Origin: DATKZB01 sp035528235
GTDB lineage: Bacteria; Planctomycetota; Phycisphaerae; FEN-1346
Length of the DNA: 21,532 nt
Assembly (NCBI GenBank): GCA_035528235.1
Contig: DATKZB010000130.1
Span: forward strand, 1 to 21,532
Direction: 5' to 3'
Part shown: piece after piece, positions 6,880 to 13,677 of the stretch
How the letters are laid out: each line of letters opens with the position of its first letter
Numbering within the stretch: position 1 is the stretch's first letter
Program-made: the position numbers and the translations under genes
Notes under the pieces: model-generated
What the model was told of the DNA's origin: nothing
Database searches by the model: none
Seen by the model: only the letters and a program-made list of their open reading frames with translations

Positions 6880-7737
6880 TTGTCGGTGGGCCGAGGTCGG
6901 GTCGGGCTTGCGGCGGTGGCGGGCCTGGTCCTGTTGGCGAGCGCCACCGGATGCCCGCCCGCCCGAAGCACGTACGTCACCCGAGAGCGGCTCGAGGCCG
7001 GCCTGGTGGTCAGCCTCGACGGCATCGGCGGATACAACTGGGGGCCGCGGTGGCTCCGCAGCGGCTTGGACGAGGCGGGCGTCGGCGCGGCCATCATCAT
7101 TTACGACTGGTCGAAGGGGCCGACCGGGTTTTTCGTCGGCGACCTGACCGACGTGGCCCGCAACCGGGCGTCCGCCAACGACCTGGCCCGGATGGTCTCG
7201 ACGTATATCGCGGCCATGCCGAACCGGCCGGTCACGCTCATCGGGCACTCGGGCGGTGCGGCCGTGGTGGTCTGGGCGCTGGAGGCTTTGCCGGCCGAGT
7301 GCCAGGTCGAGCGGGTCATCCTGCTGGCCCCGGCCCTGGCGCCCGACTACGACCTGTCGCCGGCGCTTCGGGCCGTCCGCAAGCGGACGTACGTCATGTA
7401 CTCCAGCGCCGACGTCGGCCTCATGGCCGCCGGCACGGCGGTCTTCGGAACGATGGACCGGCAACACTCGGTCAGCGCCGGGTGGGCGGGCTTTTCGCTG
7501 CCGCCCGCGCCCGCCGACCGCAAGCAGTATCTGAAGGTGCGGCAGGTGCCGTGGACGATCGACCTGGCCCTGTCGGGTCACATGGGCGGGCACATGGGCT
7601 GGACGACGACGCGGTTTGCCCGGGAGTTTCTCGCGCCCATCCTCACCGGCGCCAGCGACCCCGGCCGGCCGATGCTGACGGTCGCCGACAGCCCGGTCCC
7701 GACGGACCCGAGCCACGGGGCCGGGGCGCCGCGATGA
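6880..7737 (+). CDS. Lipoprotein alpha/beta-hydrolase, first of a tandem pair
   Basis: A 285-residue predicted lipoprotein hydrolase. AAAGGAGGG lies 4 bases before TTG at 6880, the start chosen; GTG at 6886 is a near alternative. The signal peptide ends LLASATGC, giving lipid-modified Cys25. The nucleophile elbow GHSGG places the catalytic serine at S124 after a beta-strand (PVTLIGHSGG). Likely remaining triad members are the Asp in YSSADVGL and one of the two histidines in GHMGGHMG (H234, H238). The early VVSLDGIGGYNWG loop would form the oxyanion side. The substrate is unknown; an esterase, lipase or acyltransferase role on the periplasmic side is plausible. The next gene is a diverged paralogue 10 bp downstream with the same blocks in the same order, so the pair arose by tandem duplication. 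Confidence 0.85.
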   Translation: MSVGRGRVGLAAVAGLVLLASATGCPPARSTYVTRERLEAGLVVSLDGIGGYNWGPRWLRSGLDEAGVGAAIIIYDWSKGPTGFFVGDLTDVARNRASANDLARMVSTYIAAMPNRPVTLIGHSGGAAVVVWALEALPAECQVERVILLAPALAPDYDLSPALRAVRKRTYVMYSSADVGLMAAGTAVFGTMDRQHSVSAGWAGFSLPPAPADRKQYLKVRQVPWTIDLALSGHMGGHMGWTTTRFAREFLAPILTGASDPGRPMLTVADSPVPTDPSHGAGAPR

Positions 7738-7747
7738 GGAGCCACGC

Positions 7748-8854
7748 ATGAGAAACATCGGAGGGGTCATCCTGGCGGCCGCCGTGTGGGCGTGCGCGGC
7801 CGGGTGCTCGCAGGTCAACACCACGCACGCCGACCGGTACGAGGAAGGCCTGGTGGTCTGCCTGAGCGGGGCCGGCGGCATGATGGGCGAGACCGACCGT
7901 CTCCGCGAGGGGCTCGTCTCCGGCGGCGTGAACTCCGCCATCGAGACCTTCGAATGGTCGCGCGGCGGCGTGCTGGCCGACCAGACCGGCGTCGACTACA
8001 ACCACCGCAAGGCCAGGGAACTCTCCCGCCGCATCGAAGGCTACCGGAAGTCGCACCCCGACCGGCCCGTCCACCTCATCGGCGTCTCGGCCGGCACGGG
8101 ACTGGTCGTCTGGGCCCTCGAGGATCTCGGCGAGGCCGACGCCGTCACGGGGGCCGTCCTCATCTCCTCCAGTCTCGATACCAAGTACGACCTGACGAAG
8201 GCCCTGGCGCGGGTCACCGACCACCTGTACAGTTTCAACAGCGTGGCCGACACCATTCTGAGCCTGGGCGTTACCTGGACCGGCACGGTGGACCGGGGCG
8301 GCGGCCTGGCCGGAGGGCTGGTCGGATTCAGCCCGCCCGACAAGGCCTCCGACGAAACCAAGGCGCTGTACAAGAATAAACTTATTGAAATCTCATGGTG
8401 GCCGGGCGACATGGTCCTGGGGCACCTGGGCGACCACCTCGGCGCGACCAGCCCGTCGTACGTCAAGGCGAAGATCGCCCCCATCGTCCTGGGCCTGCAA
8501 CCGGCCAAGACCGCCCCGCCCAAGGGGGCTCCCGCCGAGGCGGTGAAGACCGACCAGGCCGCGACGGCGGCCTACGCCAAACGCCTCGAAGAAAAACGCA
8601 AGGCCGACGAGGCCGCCAAGAAAGCCGAGGCCAAAAAGGACGACGTGGCGCCAAAGACCGGCGACGCCACCCAGCCCGCCGACCCCGCCCCGGCGTCGCC
8701 GCCCCCCACCGGCCGGAGCGAGAAGCCGGTCCGGGCCAAGGACTCCCGGGGGCGGTTCTTCAACTGGCGCGTCGGCCAGGAGGTCACGGCGACGCAGACG
8801 ACGCGGTCGGCCGACGAGGACCAGTTCTTCACCAAGCCCAGGAGGCTGCCATGA
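7748..8854 (+). CDS. Lipoprotein alpha/beta-hydrolase, second of the pair, with C-terminal tail
   Basis: A 368-residue paralogue of the preceding protein. The ATG is preceded by GAGGAG. The lipobox CAAGC gives Cys20. Shared blocks: YEEGLVVCLSGAGG (first gene: LEAGLVVSLDGIGG), HLIGVSAGTGLVVWALE with nucleophile S114 (first gene: TLIGHSGGAAVVVWALE), FNSVADTIL with the probable Asp, GTVDRGGGLAGG, and GHLGDHLG with H226 and H230. The elbow changes from GHSGG to GVSAG but keeps GxSxG, so activity is likely retained. It differs by a tail of about 110 residues: a charged Lys/Glu/Ala helix (EEKRKADEAAKKAEAKK), a Pro-rich linker and a final block RGRFFNWRVGQEVTATQ absent from the first copy. Its stop overlaps the next start (ATGA). 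Substrate unknown. Confidence 0.85.
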   Translation: MRNIGGVILAAAVWACAAGCSQVNTTHADRYEEGLVVCLSGAGGMMGETDRLREGLVSGGVNSAIETFEWSRGGVLADQTGVDYNHRKARELSRRIEGYRKSHPDRPVHLIGVSAGTGLVVWALEDLGEADAVTGAVLISSSLDTKYDLTKALARVTDHLYSFNSVADTILSLGVTWTGTVDRGGGLAGGLVGFSPPDKASDETKALYKNKLIEISWWPGDMVLGHLGDHLGATSPSYVKAKIAPIVLGLQPAKTAPPKGAPAEAVKTDQAATAAYAKRLEEKRKADEAAKKAEAKKDDVAPKTGDATQPADPAPASPPPTGRSEKPVRAKDSRGRFFNWRVGQEVTATQTTRSADEDQFFTKPRRLP

Positions 8855-9258
8855 CGGCCGACGCCTACCGCAAACGCAGCCCCGTGGCCGCGCTCGTCCT
8901 GGGATGGATCCTCCCCGGCGCCGGCCACGCCTACGCCGGCCTCTGGGGCAAGGCGATCCTGTTCTTCTTGCTCATTACGGCCCTGGTCGTGGCGGGGATG
9001 GTCATGAGCCGCGGGACGAACCTCCTGCCGGACCGCCTGTGGTACGCCGCCCAGGTCTGTGCCGGCGGGCCGGCCTTGGCCCTGACGCCCGTGTCGCAAT
9101 ACCTGGCCACGCCCCGCGAGAGCGTCGACTGGGCCGACCCGCTGCACGAAACCGGCACGCTGTACACGGCCGTGGCGGGTTTCCTGAACCTGCTCGTCAT
9201 GATGGATGCGTACATCCGGCTCGCGTATCCGGGCCGCCGCCAGGAGGAGACCGCGTGA
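8851..9258 (+). CDS. Small membrane protein, TM2/DUF6677-like
   Basis: A 135-residue membrane protein overlapping the preceding stop by ATGA, with AGGAGG 6 bases upstream. It opens with a polar RKRSPVAALVLGWILPGAGH block, then YAGLWGKAILFFLLI. This Gly/Pro-containing helical hairpin is typical of TM2-like and the DUF6677-type proteins I associate with planctomycetes (recalled, not searched). Further spans are near 44-52 and 105-125 (LYTAVAGFLNLLVMMDAYIRL). The middle loop (SQYLATPRESVDWADP) is soluble. It likely acts with the two lipoprotein hydrolases given the translational coupling; the role is unknown. Confidence 0.8.
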   Translation: MTADAYRKRSPVAALVLGWILPGAGHAYAGLWGKAILFFLLITALVVAGMVMSRGTNLLPDRLWYAAQVCAGGPALALTPVSQYLATPRESVDWADPLHETGTLYTAVAGFLNLLVMMDAYIRLAYPGRRQEETA

Positions 9259-9479
9259 TGTGGCAGGCCATCGGAGGATTCTTCGCCCACCTGTTCAGCC
9301 TCTCGAACCCGCTCTGGTGGTACTACCCCCTGTGCCTGGTGGTGGCGGTGGTGTACAAGGCCACGAAGTTCGACGAGCCCAGGAAGATCGTCCTCGCGGC
9401 CCTGCATTTCTTCGGGTCGGTCAGCGCGGGAATGATCGTCCTGGCCGCAGTCTTCTACGTCGTCTCGCGGGTGTTTTAG
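9258..9479 (+). CDS. Small two-span membrane protein, 73 aa
   Basis: Last gene of the hydrolase operon, overlapping the previous stop by one base (TGATG). AGGAGG lies 10 bases before ATG 9258 or 7 before an in-frame GTG at 9255, so either start is possible. Two hydrophobic spans (about 18-35, PLWWYYPLCLVVAVVYK, and 45-70) flank a short loop KATKFDEPRK. The aromatic first span followed by a FDEP-type loop is distinctive, but I do not recognise the family. The stop TAG at 9477 is the first base triplet of the double-hairpin repeat that follows. Confidence 0.75.
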   Translation: MWQAIGGFFAHLFSLSNPLWWYYPLCLVVAVVYKATKFDEPRKIVLAALHFFGSVSAGMIVLAAVFYVVSRVF

Positions 9480-9614
9480 AGCGTCTTAAGATTGCGTATT
9501 CACACCACCACTCGTGCGCGGTGGGTCCCCGCACCCACCGCGCCAACTCAACATCTTACGGAGAAGCGCGGCGGGTACGGGGACCCGCCGCGCAAACAGG
9601 CAAAGTTGAACTGC
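9477..9614. repeat. Double-hairpin intergenic repeat, copy 1 (138 bp)
   Basis: The repeat starts at the TAG stop of the small membrane protein (TAGAGCGTCTTAAGAT) and ends with GAACTGC. It holds two 28-bp hairpins with 11-bp perfect stems: 9516-9543 (arm GCGCGGTGGGT) and 9566-9593 (arm GCGCGGCGGGT). The second hairpin is nearly the reverse complement of the first. A near-identical element lies at 13499-13635 and a decayed one at the window end. It fills the gap between convergent genes, so a bidirectional terminator or transcript-stabilising role is plausible. Confidence 0.85.
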
Positions 9615-9623
9615 TTTAGCGAA

Positions 9624-9640
9624 GCCCGCCCAAGGCGGGT
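9624..9640 (-). terminator. Hairpin at the 3' end of rmlD
   Basis: CCCGCC-CAA-GGCGGG (9625-9639) sits directly after the rmlD stop on the minus strand, sharing one base with it. On the plus strand it follows TTTAGC (9615-9620), the tag seen before the hairpins at 4432-4940. No U-run follows, so termination is uncertain. Confidence 0.4.
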
Positions 9641-10518
9641 CACCCCTCAAGCGACCTCACGTAAGCCCGCACGCTCTCCTGCCACGGGGGAAACCGGAAG
9701 CCCACCGTCTCGGCCAGCCGGTCGGTCGAGAGGATGGCCCGGGCCGGACGCCGGGCCGGGCGGGGCATGTCGGCCGTCAGTACCCGCTCGGGCACGGTGT
9801 CGAACCCGGCGGCCCGCAGGGCCTCGACCGCCAGGTCCCACCGCGACGCCTCCCCCGCCCCGCAGGCGTGCAGCGTGCCGCGCGCGCCGGCCTCGACCAT
9901 CGCCACCAGGGCCGCGGCCAGGTCCTCGCTCCACGTCGGGCACCCCACCTGGTCGGTGACGACGCGCAGCGGCTGCCCGGCCCGGGCCCGGGCGAGGATG
10001 GCGTCGATGAAGTCCCTGCCCCCCGCCCCGTACAGCCACGCCGTCCGGACCACCAGGTGCGAGGCCGGCGCGGCGGCGCGGACGCGGCCCTCGCCGTCGG
10101 CCTTGGTCCGGCCGTACACGCTCTGGGGGCTGGGCGGATCGTCCTCGACGTACCGGCCCGGCCGGGTCCCGTCGAAGATGAAATCGGTGCTCAGGTGGAC
10201 GATGAGGGCCCCGGCCTGGTCGGCGGCCACGGCCACGTTCTCGGCCGCCTCGGCGTTCAGTCGCGCGGCCTCGCGCGGATGGGCCTCGGCCCCATCGACG
10301 TCGGTCCACGCGGCCAGGTGAAAGACGGTCCGCGGCCGGATGGCCCGGACGGCGTCGGCCACGGCCGCGGCGTCGGTCACGTCGAGGTCGGCCACGTCGG
10401 TCAGGTGGACGGCGTCGGGCCCGGGGGCGTGGCCGAGCAGTTTCGGCCCGAGGGCCCGGCCCAGGAGGCCGGCGGCCCCCGTCACGAGAACCGGATAATG
10501 GTGCGCCGCTAGACCCAC
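9640..10518 (-). CDS. rmlD: dTDP-4-dehydrorhamnose reductase (RmlD/RfbD family)
   Basis: Short-chain dehydrogenase-type reductase that makes dTDP-L-rhamnose, a sugar donor for surface polysaccharide. The 292 residues match the usual length of about 290. Seen: VLVTGAAGLLG with the NAD(P)-binding GxxGxxG at 14-20, LDVTDAAAV, VFHLAAWTDVDGAE, HLSTDFIFDG, the catalytic pair in YGRTKADGE (Y135, K139), VVRTAWLYG and the substrate-side QVGCPTW. GTG at 10518 is the only start that fits the N-terminus, since no ATG is available and a reading back to 11829 would run antisense through murJ. Its ribosome site is weak. rmlA, rmlB and rmlC are not adjacent. It converges with the hydrolase operon and diverges from murJ. 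Confidence 0.9.
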   Translation of the reverse strand: MGLAAHHYPVLVTGAAGLLGRALGPKLLGHAPGPDAVHLTDVADLDVTDAAAVADAVRAIRPRTVFHLAAWTDVDGAEAHPREAARLNAEAAENVAVAADQAGALIVHLSTDFIFDGTRPGRYVEDDPPSPQSVYGRTKADGEGRVRAAAPASHLVVRTAWLYGAGGRDFIDAILARARAGQPLRVVTDQVGCPTWSEDLAAALVAMVEAGARGTLHACGAGEASRWDLAVEALRAAGFDTVPERVLTADMPRPARRPARAILSTDRLAETVGFRFPPWQESVRAYVRSLEG

Positions 10519-10536
10519 TGGCTTACCCCAGGCGCC

Positions 10537-10565
10537 TTGACAACTCCGCGCCGATAGACTAGCGT
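10537..10565 (+). promoter_or_regulatory. Probable promoter of murJ-alr
   Basis: A perfect TTGACA (10537-10542), 17 bases, then TAGCGT (10560-10565), which keeps the T, A and final T of the -10. The start would be near 10572. It lies in the divergent gap between rmlD and murJ. Confidence 0.5.
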
Positions 10566-10650
10566 ACCTTCGCCCGATGTCTTGCGAAACCGGTCGCCCG
10601 GCGGCCGGGTGCCCTCCCTCAAATCCGGCAACAAGGAGCCGCCCGCGCCC

Positions 10651-12354
10651 GTGGCCTCGTTTACCAAGCACGTCTGGACGGTCAGCGGCCTGACGCTCGT
10701 CTCGCGGGTGGCCGGGCTGGCCCGCGACTTTGCGCTCGCCCACTTTCTGGGCGCCACCCAGAGTTTCGTCATGGACGCCTACGCCATGGCGTTCCGGCTG
10801 CCGAACCTCCTCAGGCAACTGCTGGGCGAGGGGGCCCTGAGCGCCGCCTTCATCCCCGTCTTCACGGACTACCTCGAGACGGGCGGTCGCAAGGCCGCCG
10901 GCCGGTTCATGAGCCTTGTGGTCACCGTGCTGGTGGCGACGCTGGCCACCGTGACGCTGGTGGCCGACGGGGTGTTTCTGGCGCTGCGGCATCTTACCGC
11001 CGCGAGCCCGAAGTGGCACCTGATTTTCGGGCTGGCGGCCGTGCTGTTTCCGTTCTCCATCGGGGTGTGCCTGGTGGCGGTCCTCCAGGCGGCGCTGAAC
11101 TGCTGCCGGCACTTCGTCATGCCGGCGCTGGCGCCCATCGTGCTGAACCTCTTTATCATCGCGGCCGCCGTGACGGGCGGCGTGCTGGCGGCCGACGACA
11201 CCATCACGCAGGTCTACATCATCGCGGCGGCGATTCTGGCGGCGTCGGTGGTCGAGGTGGCCATCCAGGTGCCCGTCCTTCGGCGGCTGGGCCTGGCGCT
11301 GCGGCCGGTGTGGGACCTGCGCGACCCGGGCCTGAGGCGTGTTTTGCTGCTCGTGGGGCCGATGGTCCTGGCGGTGGGTGTCATCCAGTTCAACGTGTTC
11401 CTGGACTCGCTCATTGCGAACCTGCTGAGCCCGTCGACGCCCGGCCCGGGTTCGTTCGCCCTCGGGTCGTGGTTGGTCGCCTTCCCGATGGAGATGGGCG
11501 CCGCCTCGGTGCTCTACTATGGCCAACTCTTGTACATGTTTCCGCTGGGCGTGTTCGGGATCGCCCTGGCCACGGTCATCTTTCCGATCCTGTCGCGCCG
11601 GGCCGTCCGCAAGGACCTGGAGGGCCTGGGCCGGGCGGCCTCGCACGCCCTGCGGCTGGCGTTGTTCATCGCGATCCCGTCGGGCGTCGGGCTCATTCTG
11701 ATATGCGAGCCGCTGGTCCGGCTGTTGCTGAACCACGGCCGATTCGCCCTCGACCCGGCCGCCGTGCCGCGGACCGTCTGGGTGGCCTGCCTGTACTCGC
11801 TCGGCATCTGGGCGTACTCGGCCATCCACATCCTCCAGCGGGCTTTCTACGCCCTGGAAGACATCCGGACGCCGCTACGCATCGCGCTGGTCGCCGCCGG
11901 GACGAACCTGGTCTTGAACCTCGTGCTGGTCTGGCCGCTGGAGCCGTGGGGCGAGCGCGGCCTGGCCATCGCCACCGTCCTGGCCGCCGTCCTGAAGGTC
12001 GGCCTGCTGGCGCGTGCCCTCTCGAAACGGGCGTCGGCCCTGCGGTGGGCCGCGATTGGCGCCAGCGCCGTCCGGACCCTCCTGGCCACCGTCGCCATGG
12101 CCGCCGCCACCTGGGCCGCAGCCTATCACCTCGCGCCGGCTCTGGGCCTGACGGCCCGGTGGCACCTGGGGGCCCAACTCGCGCTGGGCATCGCGGCAGG
12201 GGCGGTGACGTTTGCCGCGGCCGCGCGGCTGCTGGGGATGAGCGAACTGAAGGACCTGCTGACCCGCGGCCAGACCGACTCGGATGACACCGACGCCGAG
12301 CCGCCCGCCGCCCCGCCGCCCGAGCCGCTTGATTCCGGACCCCCCGCGCGATAG
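10651..12354 (+). CDS. murJ: Lipid II flippase MurJ
   Basis: Flips undecaprenyl-linked peptidoglycan precursor across the inner membrane. From GTG 10651 the protein has 567 residues with about 14 hydrophobic spans. The N-terminal family block is clear: LTLVSRVAGLARDFALAHFL, then MDAYAMAFRLPNLLRQLLGEG and LSAAFIPVF. R19, R25, D42 and R55 correspond to residues essential in E. coli MurJ (R18, R24, D39, R52). LLYMFPLGVFGIALATVIFP and ALEDIRTPLRIAL are further family blocks. The start is uncertain: AAGGAG at 10633 is 12 bases before GTG 10651, while TTG 10582 and GTG 10609 would add a polar leader without a ribosome site. The C-terminal 30 residues are Asp/Pro-rich and not conserved. alr follows after 37 bp. 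Confidence 0.93.
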   Translation: MASFTKHVWTVSGLTLVSRVAGLARDFALAHFLGATQSFVMDAYAMAFRLPNLLRQLLGEGALSAAFIPVFTDYLETGGRKAAGRFMSLVVTVLVATLATVTLVADGVFLALRHLTAASPKWHLIFGLAAVLFPFSIGVCLVAVLQAALNCCRHFVMPALAPIVLNLFIIAAAVTGGVLAADDTITQVYIIAAAILAASVVEVAIQVPVLRRLGLALRPVWDLRDPGLRRVLLLVGPMVLAVGVIQFNVFLDSLIANLLSPSTPGPGSFALGSWLVAFPMEMGAASVLYYGQLLYMFPLGVFGIALATVIFPILSRRAVRKDLEGLGRAASHALRLALFIAIPSGVGLILICEPLVRLLLNHGRFALDPAAVPRTVWVACLYSLGIWAYSAIHILQRAFYALEDIRTPLRIALVAAGTNLVLNLVLVWPLEPWGERGLAIATVLAAVLKVGLLARALSKRASALRWAAIGASAVRTLLATVAMAAATWAAAYHLAPALGLTARWHLGAQLALGIAAGAVTFAAAARLLGMSELKDLLTRGQTDSDDTDAEPPAAPPPEPLDSGPPAR

Positions 12355-12391
12355 AAGGGGGCCGCGCGCTGCACGCTCGCCGGGGAACGCC

Positions 12392-13501
12392 ATGCCGCGA
12401 CCGACCTACGCCGAAGTCGACCTTGCCGCCGTCCGGCACAACCTCCGGACGCTGCGGGCACGCCTGGCGCCGGGCGTCCAGGTGCTGGGCGTCGTCAAGG
12501 CCAACGCCTACGGCCACGGGGCCGTCGAGGTGAGCCGCGCCCTGGAGGCCGAGGCCGTCGACCTGCTCGGCGTGGCCCTGGTGGAAGAGGGCGCCCAACT
12601 GCGTGCCGCCGGCATCCGCTCGCCCGTCCTCGTCATGGGCGCCCTGCCCGCCGACGACGTGGCGGCGGCCATCGAGCAAGACCTGACGCCCACCGTGGAC
12701 GGCCCCGAGACGGCCGGGCCCATCGAGGCCTGTGCCGCGCGGCAGGGCCGCACGGTGGCCGTCCACCTGAAGATCGACACCGGGATGAACCGGCTGGGCG
12801 TCCGTGCCGAGGCCGCCGCCGAGGCCGCCGCCGCGCTCGGCCGGATGAAACACCTTCGCCTGGCCGGCGCGTACACGCATTTTGCGTGCGCCGACTGCGA
12901 GGCGGACGACGTGTCGCCGGGGCAACTGGCGCGGTTCCGGTCGGCGCTGGCGGCGATGCAGGCCGCCGGCCTGCGGCCGCCGCTGGTCCATGCGGCCAAC
13001 TCGTCGGCCCTGCTCGTCCTGAGCGAGTCGCACTTCGACATGGTCCGCTCGGGTCTGGCCCTGTACGGCATCTGCCCGTGCCCGGCGGCGCGAGCGGTCC
13101 CGCTTCGGCCGGCGCTGGCCCTGAAGAGCCGGGTGGCATGCCTCAAGGCCGTGCGGGCCGGCGAGGGCGTCAGTTACGGACACCGGTGGCGGGCCGCGCG
13201 CGAGTCCCTCATCGGCGTCCTGCCCATCGGCTACGCCGACGGCTACCCGCGGGCGCTGTCGGACGGCGGGCAGGTTCGCGTGGAGGGGCGCCTCGTGCCG
13301 GTCGTCGGGGCCGTGTGCATGGACATGACGATGATCGACCTGACCGGCGTGCCCGGCGTCGGGCCGGGCCAGGAGGTTACGCTCATCGAGGCCGACAACT
13401 CCAGCCCCATCAGCGCCGCCGCCGTGGCTGAACAGGCCGGCACCATCCCGTACGAAATTCTGACGGGCCTCTCGAAACGCCTGCCCCGCACATACCGCTA
13501 G
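12392..13501 (+). CDS. alr: Alanine racemase
   Basis: PLP-dependent racemase producing D-alanine for peptidoglycan. The 369 residues match the family. Seen: YAEVDLAAVRHNL at the start; VVKANAYGHG with PLP lysine K36; HLKIDTGMNRLG; HAANSSALL; FDMVRSGLALYG; GVSYGHRW with the second catalytic base Y262; LPIGYADGYPR; and VCMDMTMIDLTG. ATG 12392 has only a modest GGGGA upstream. It lies 37 bp after murJ on the same strand, a functional pairing of two peptidoglycan precursor steps. The TAG stop at 13499 is the first triplet of repeat copy 2. Confidence 0.97.
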   Translation: MPRPTYAEVDLAAVRHNLRTLRARLAPGVQVLGVVKANAYGHGAVEVSRALEAEAVDLLGVALVEEGAQLRAAGIRSPVLVMGALPADDVAAAIEQDLTPTVDGPETAGPIEACAARQGRTVAVHLKIDTGMNRLGVRAEAAAEAAAALGRMKHLRLAGAYTHFACADCEADDVSPGQLARFRSALAAMQAAGLRPPLVHAANSSALLVLSESHFDMVRSGLALYGICPCPAARAVPLRPALALKSRVACLKAVRAGEGVSYGHRWRAARESLIGVLPIGYADGYPRALSDGGQVRVEGRLVPVVGAVCMDMTMIDLTGVPGVGPGQEVTLIEADNSSPISAAAVAEQAGTIPYEILTGLSKRLPRTYR

Positions 13502-13635
13502 AGCGCTTTAAGATCGCGTACTCACACCACCGCTTGGGCGCGGTGGGTCCCCGTACCCACCGCGCCAACCCCGCGCCTAGCACGGAGCGCGGCGGGTACG
13601 GGGACCCGCCGCGCAAACACGCAATGCTGAACTGC
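13499..13635. repeat. Double-hairpin intergenic repeat, copy 2 (137 bp)
   Basis: Starts at the TAG stop of alr (TAGAGCGCTTTAAGATC) and ends GAACTGC, as in copy 1. Hairpins lie at 13538-13565 and 13587-13614, both with 11-bp perfect stems; the loops CCCCGT and ACGGGG are exactly complementary. Differences from copy 1 in the 5' block are nearly all transitions, while the linker between hairpins has drifted. It also sits between convergent genes (alr and the kinase). Confidence 0.85.
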
Positions 13636-13645
13636 CCTGTCGGGT

Positions 13646-13677
13646 AAGAAACCCCCAACGAACCCTACGGCTGGGGG
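13646..13677 (-). terminator. Rho-independent-like terminator of the kinase gene
   Basis: On the minus strand CCCCCAGC (13677-13670) pairs with GTTGGGGG (13659-13652) including one G-T, around a 10-base loop that contains the TAG stop, followed by TTTCTT. The stem straddles the end of the coding sequence. Confidence 0.5.

Noticed and set aside
6583..7941. 452-residue minus-strand reading frame across the hydrolase genes
   Set aside because: Antisense shadow that includes the inverted repeat; contains LPYGRGS-type repeat-derived peptide.
9640..11829. 729-residue minus-strand reading frame extending rmlD
   Set aside because: The extra N-terminal part is antisense to murJ and lacks the start region; RmlD length fits GTG 10518.
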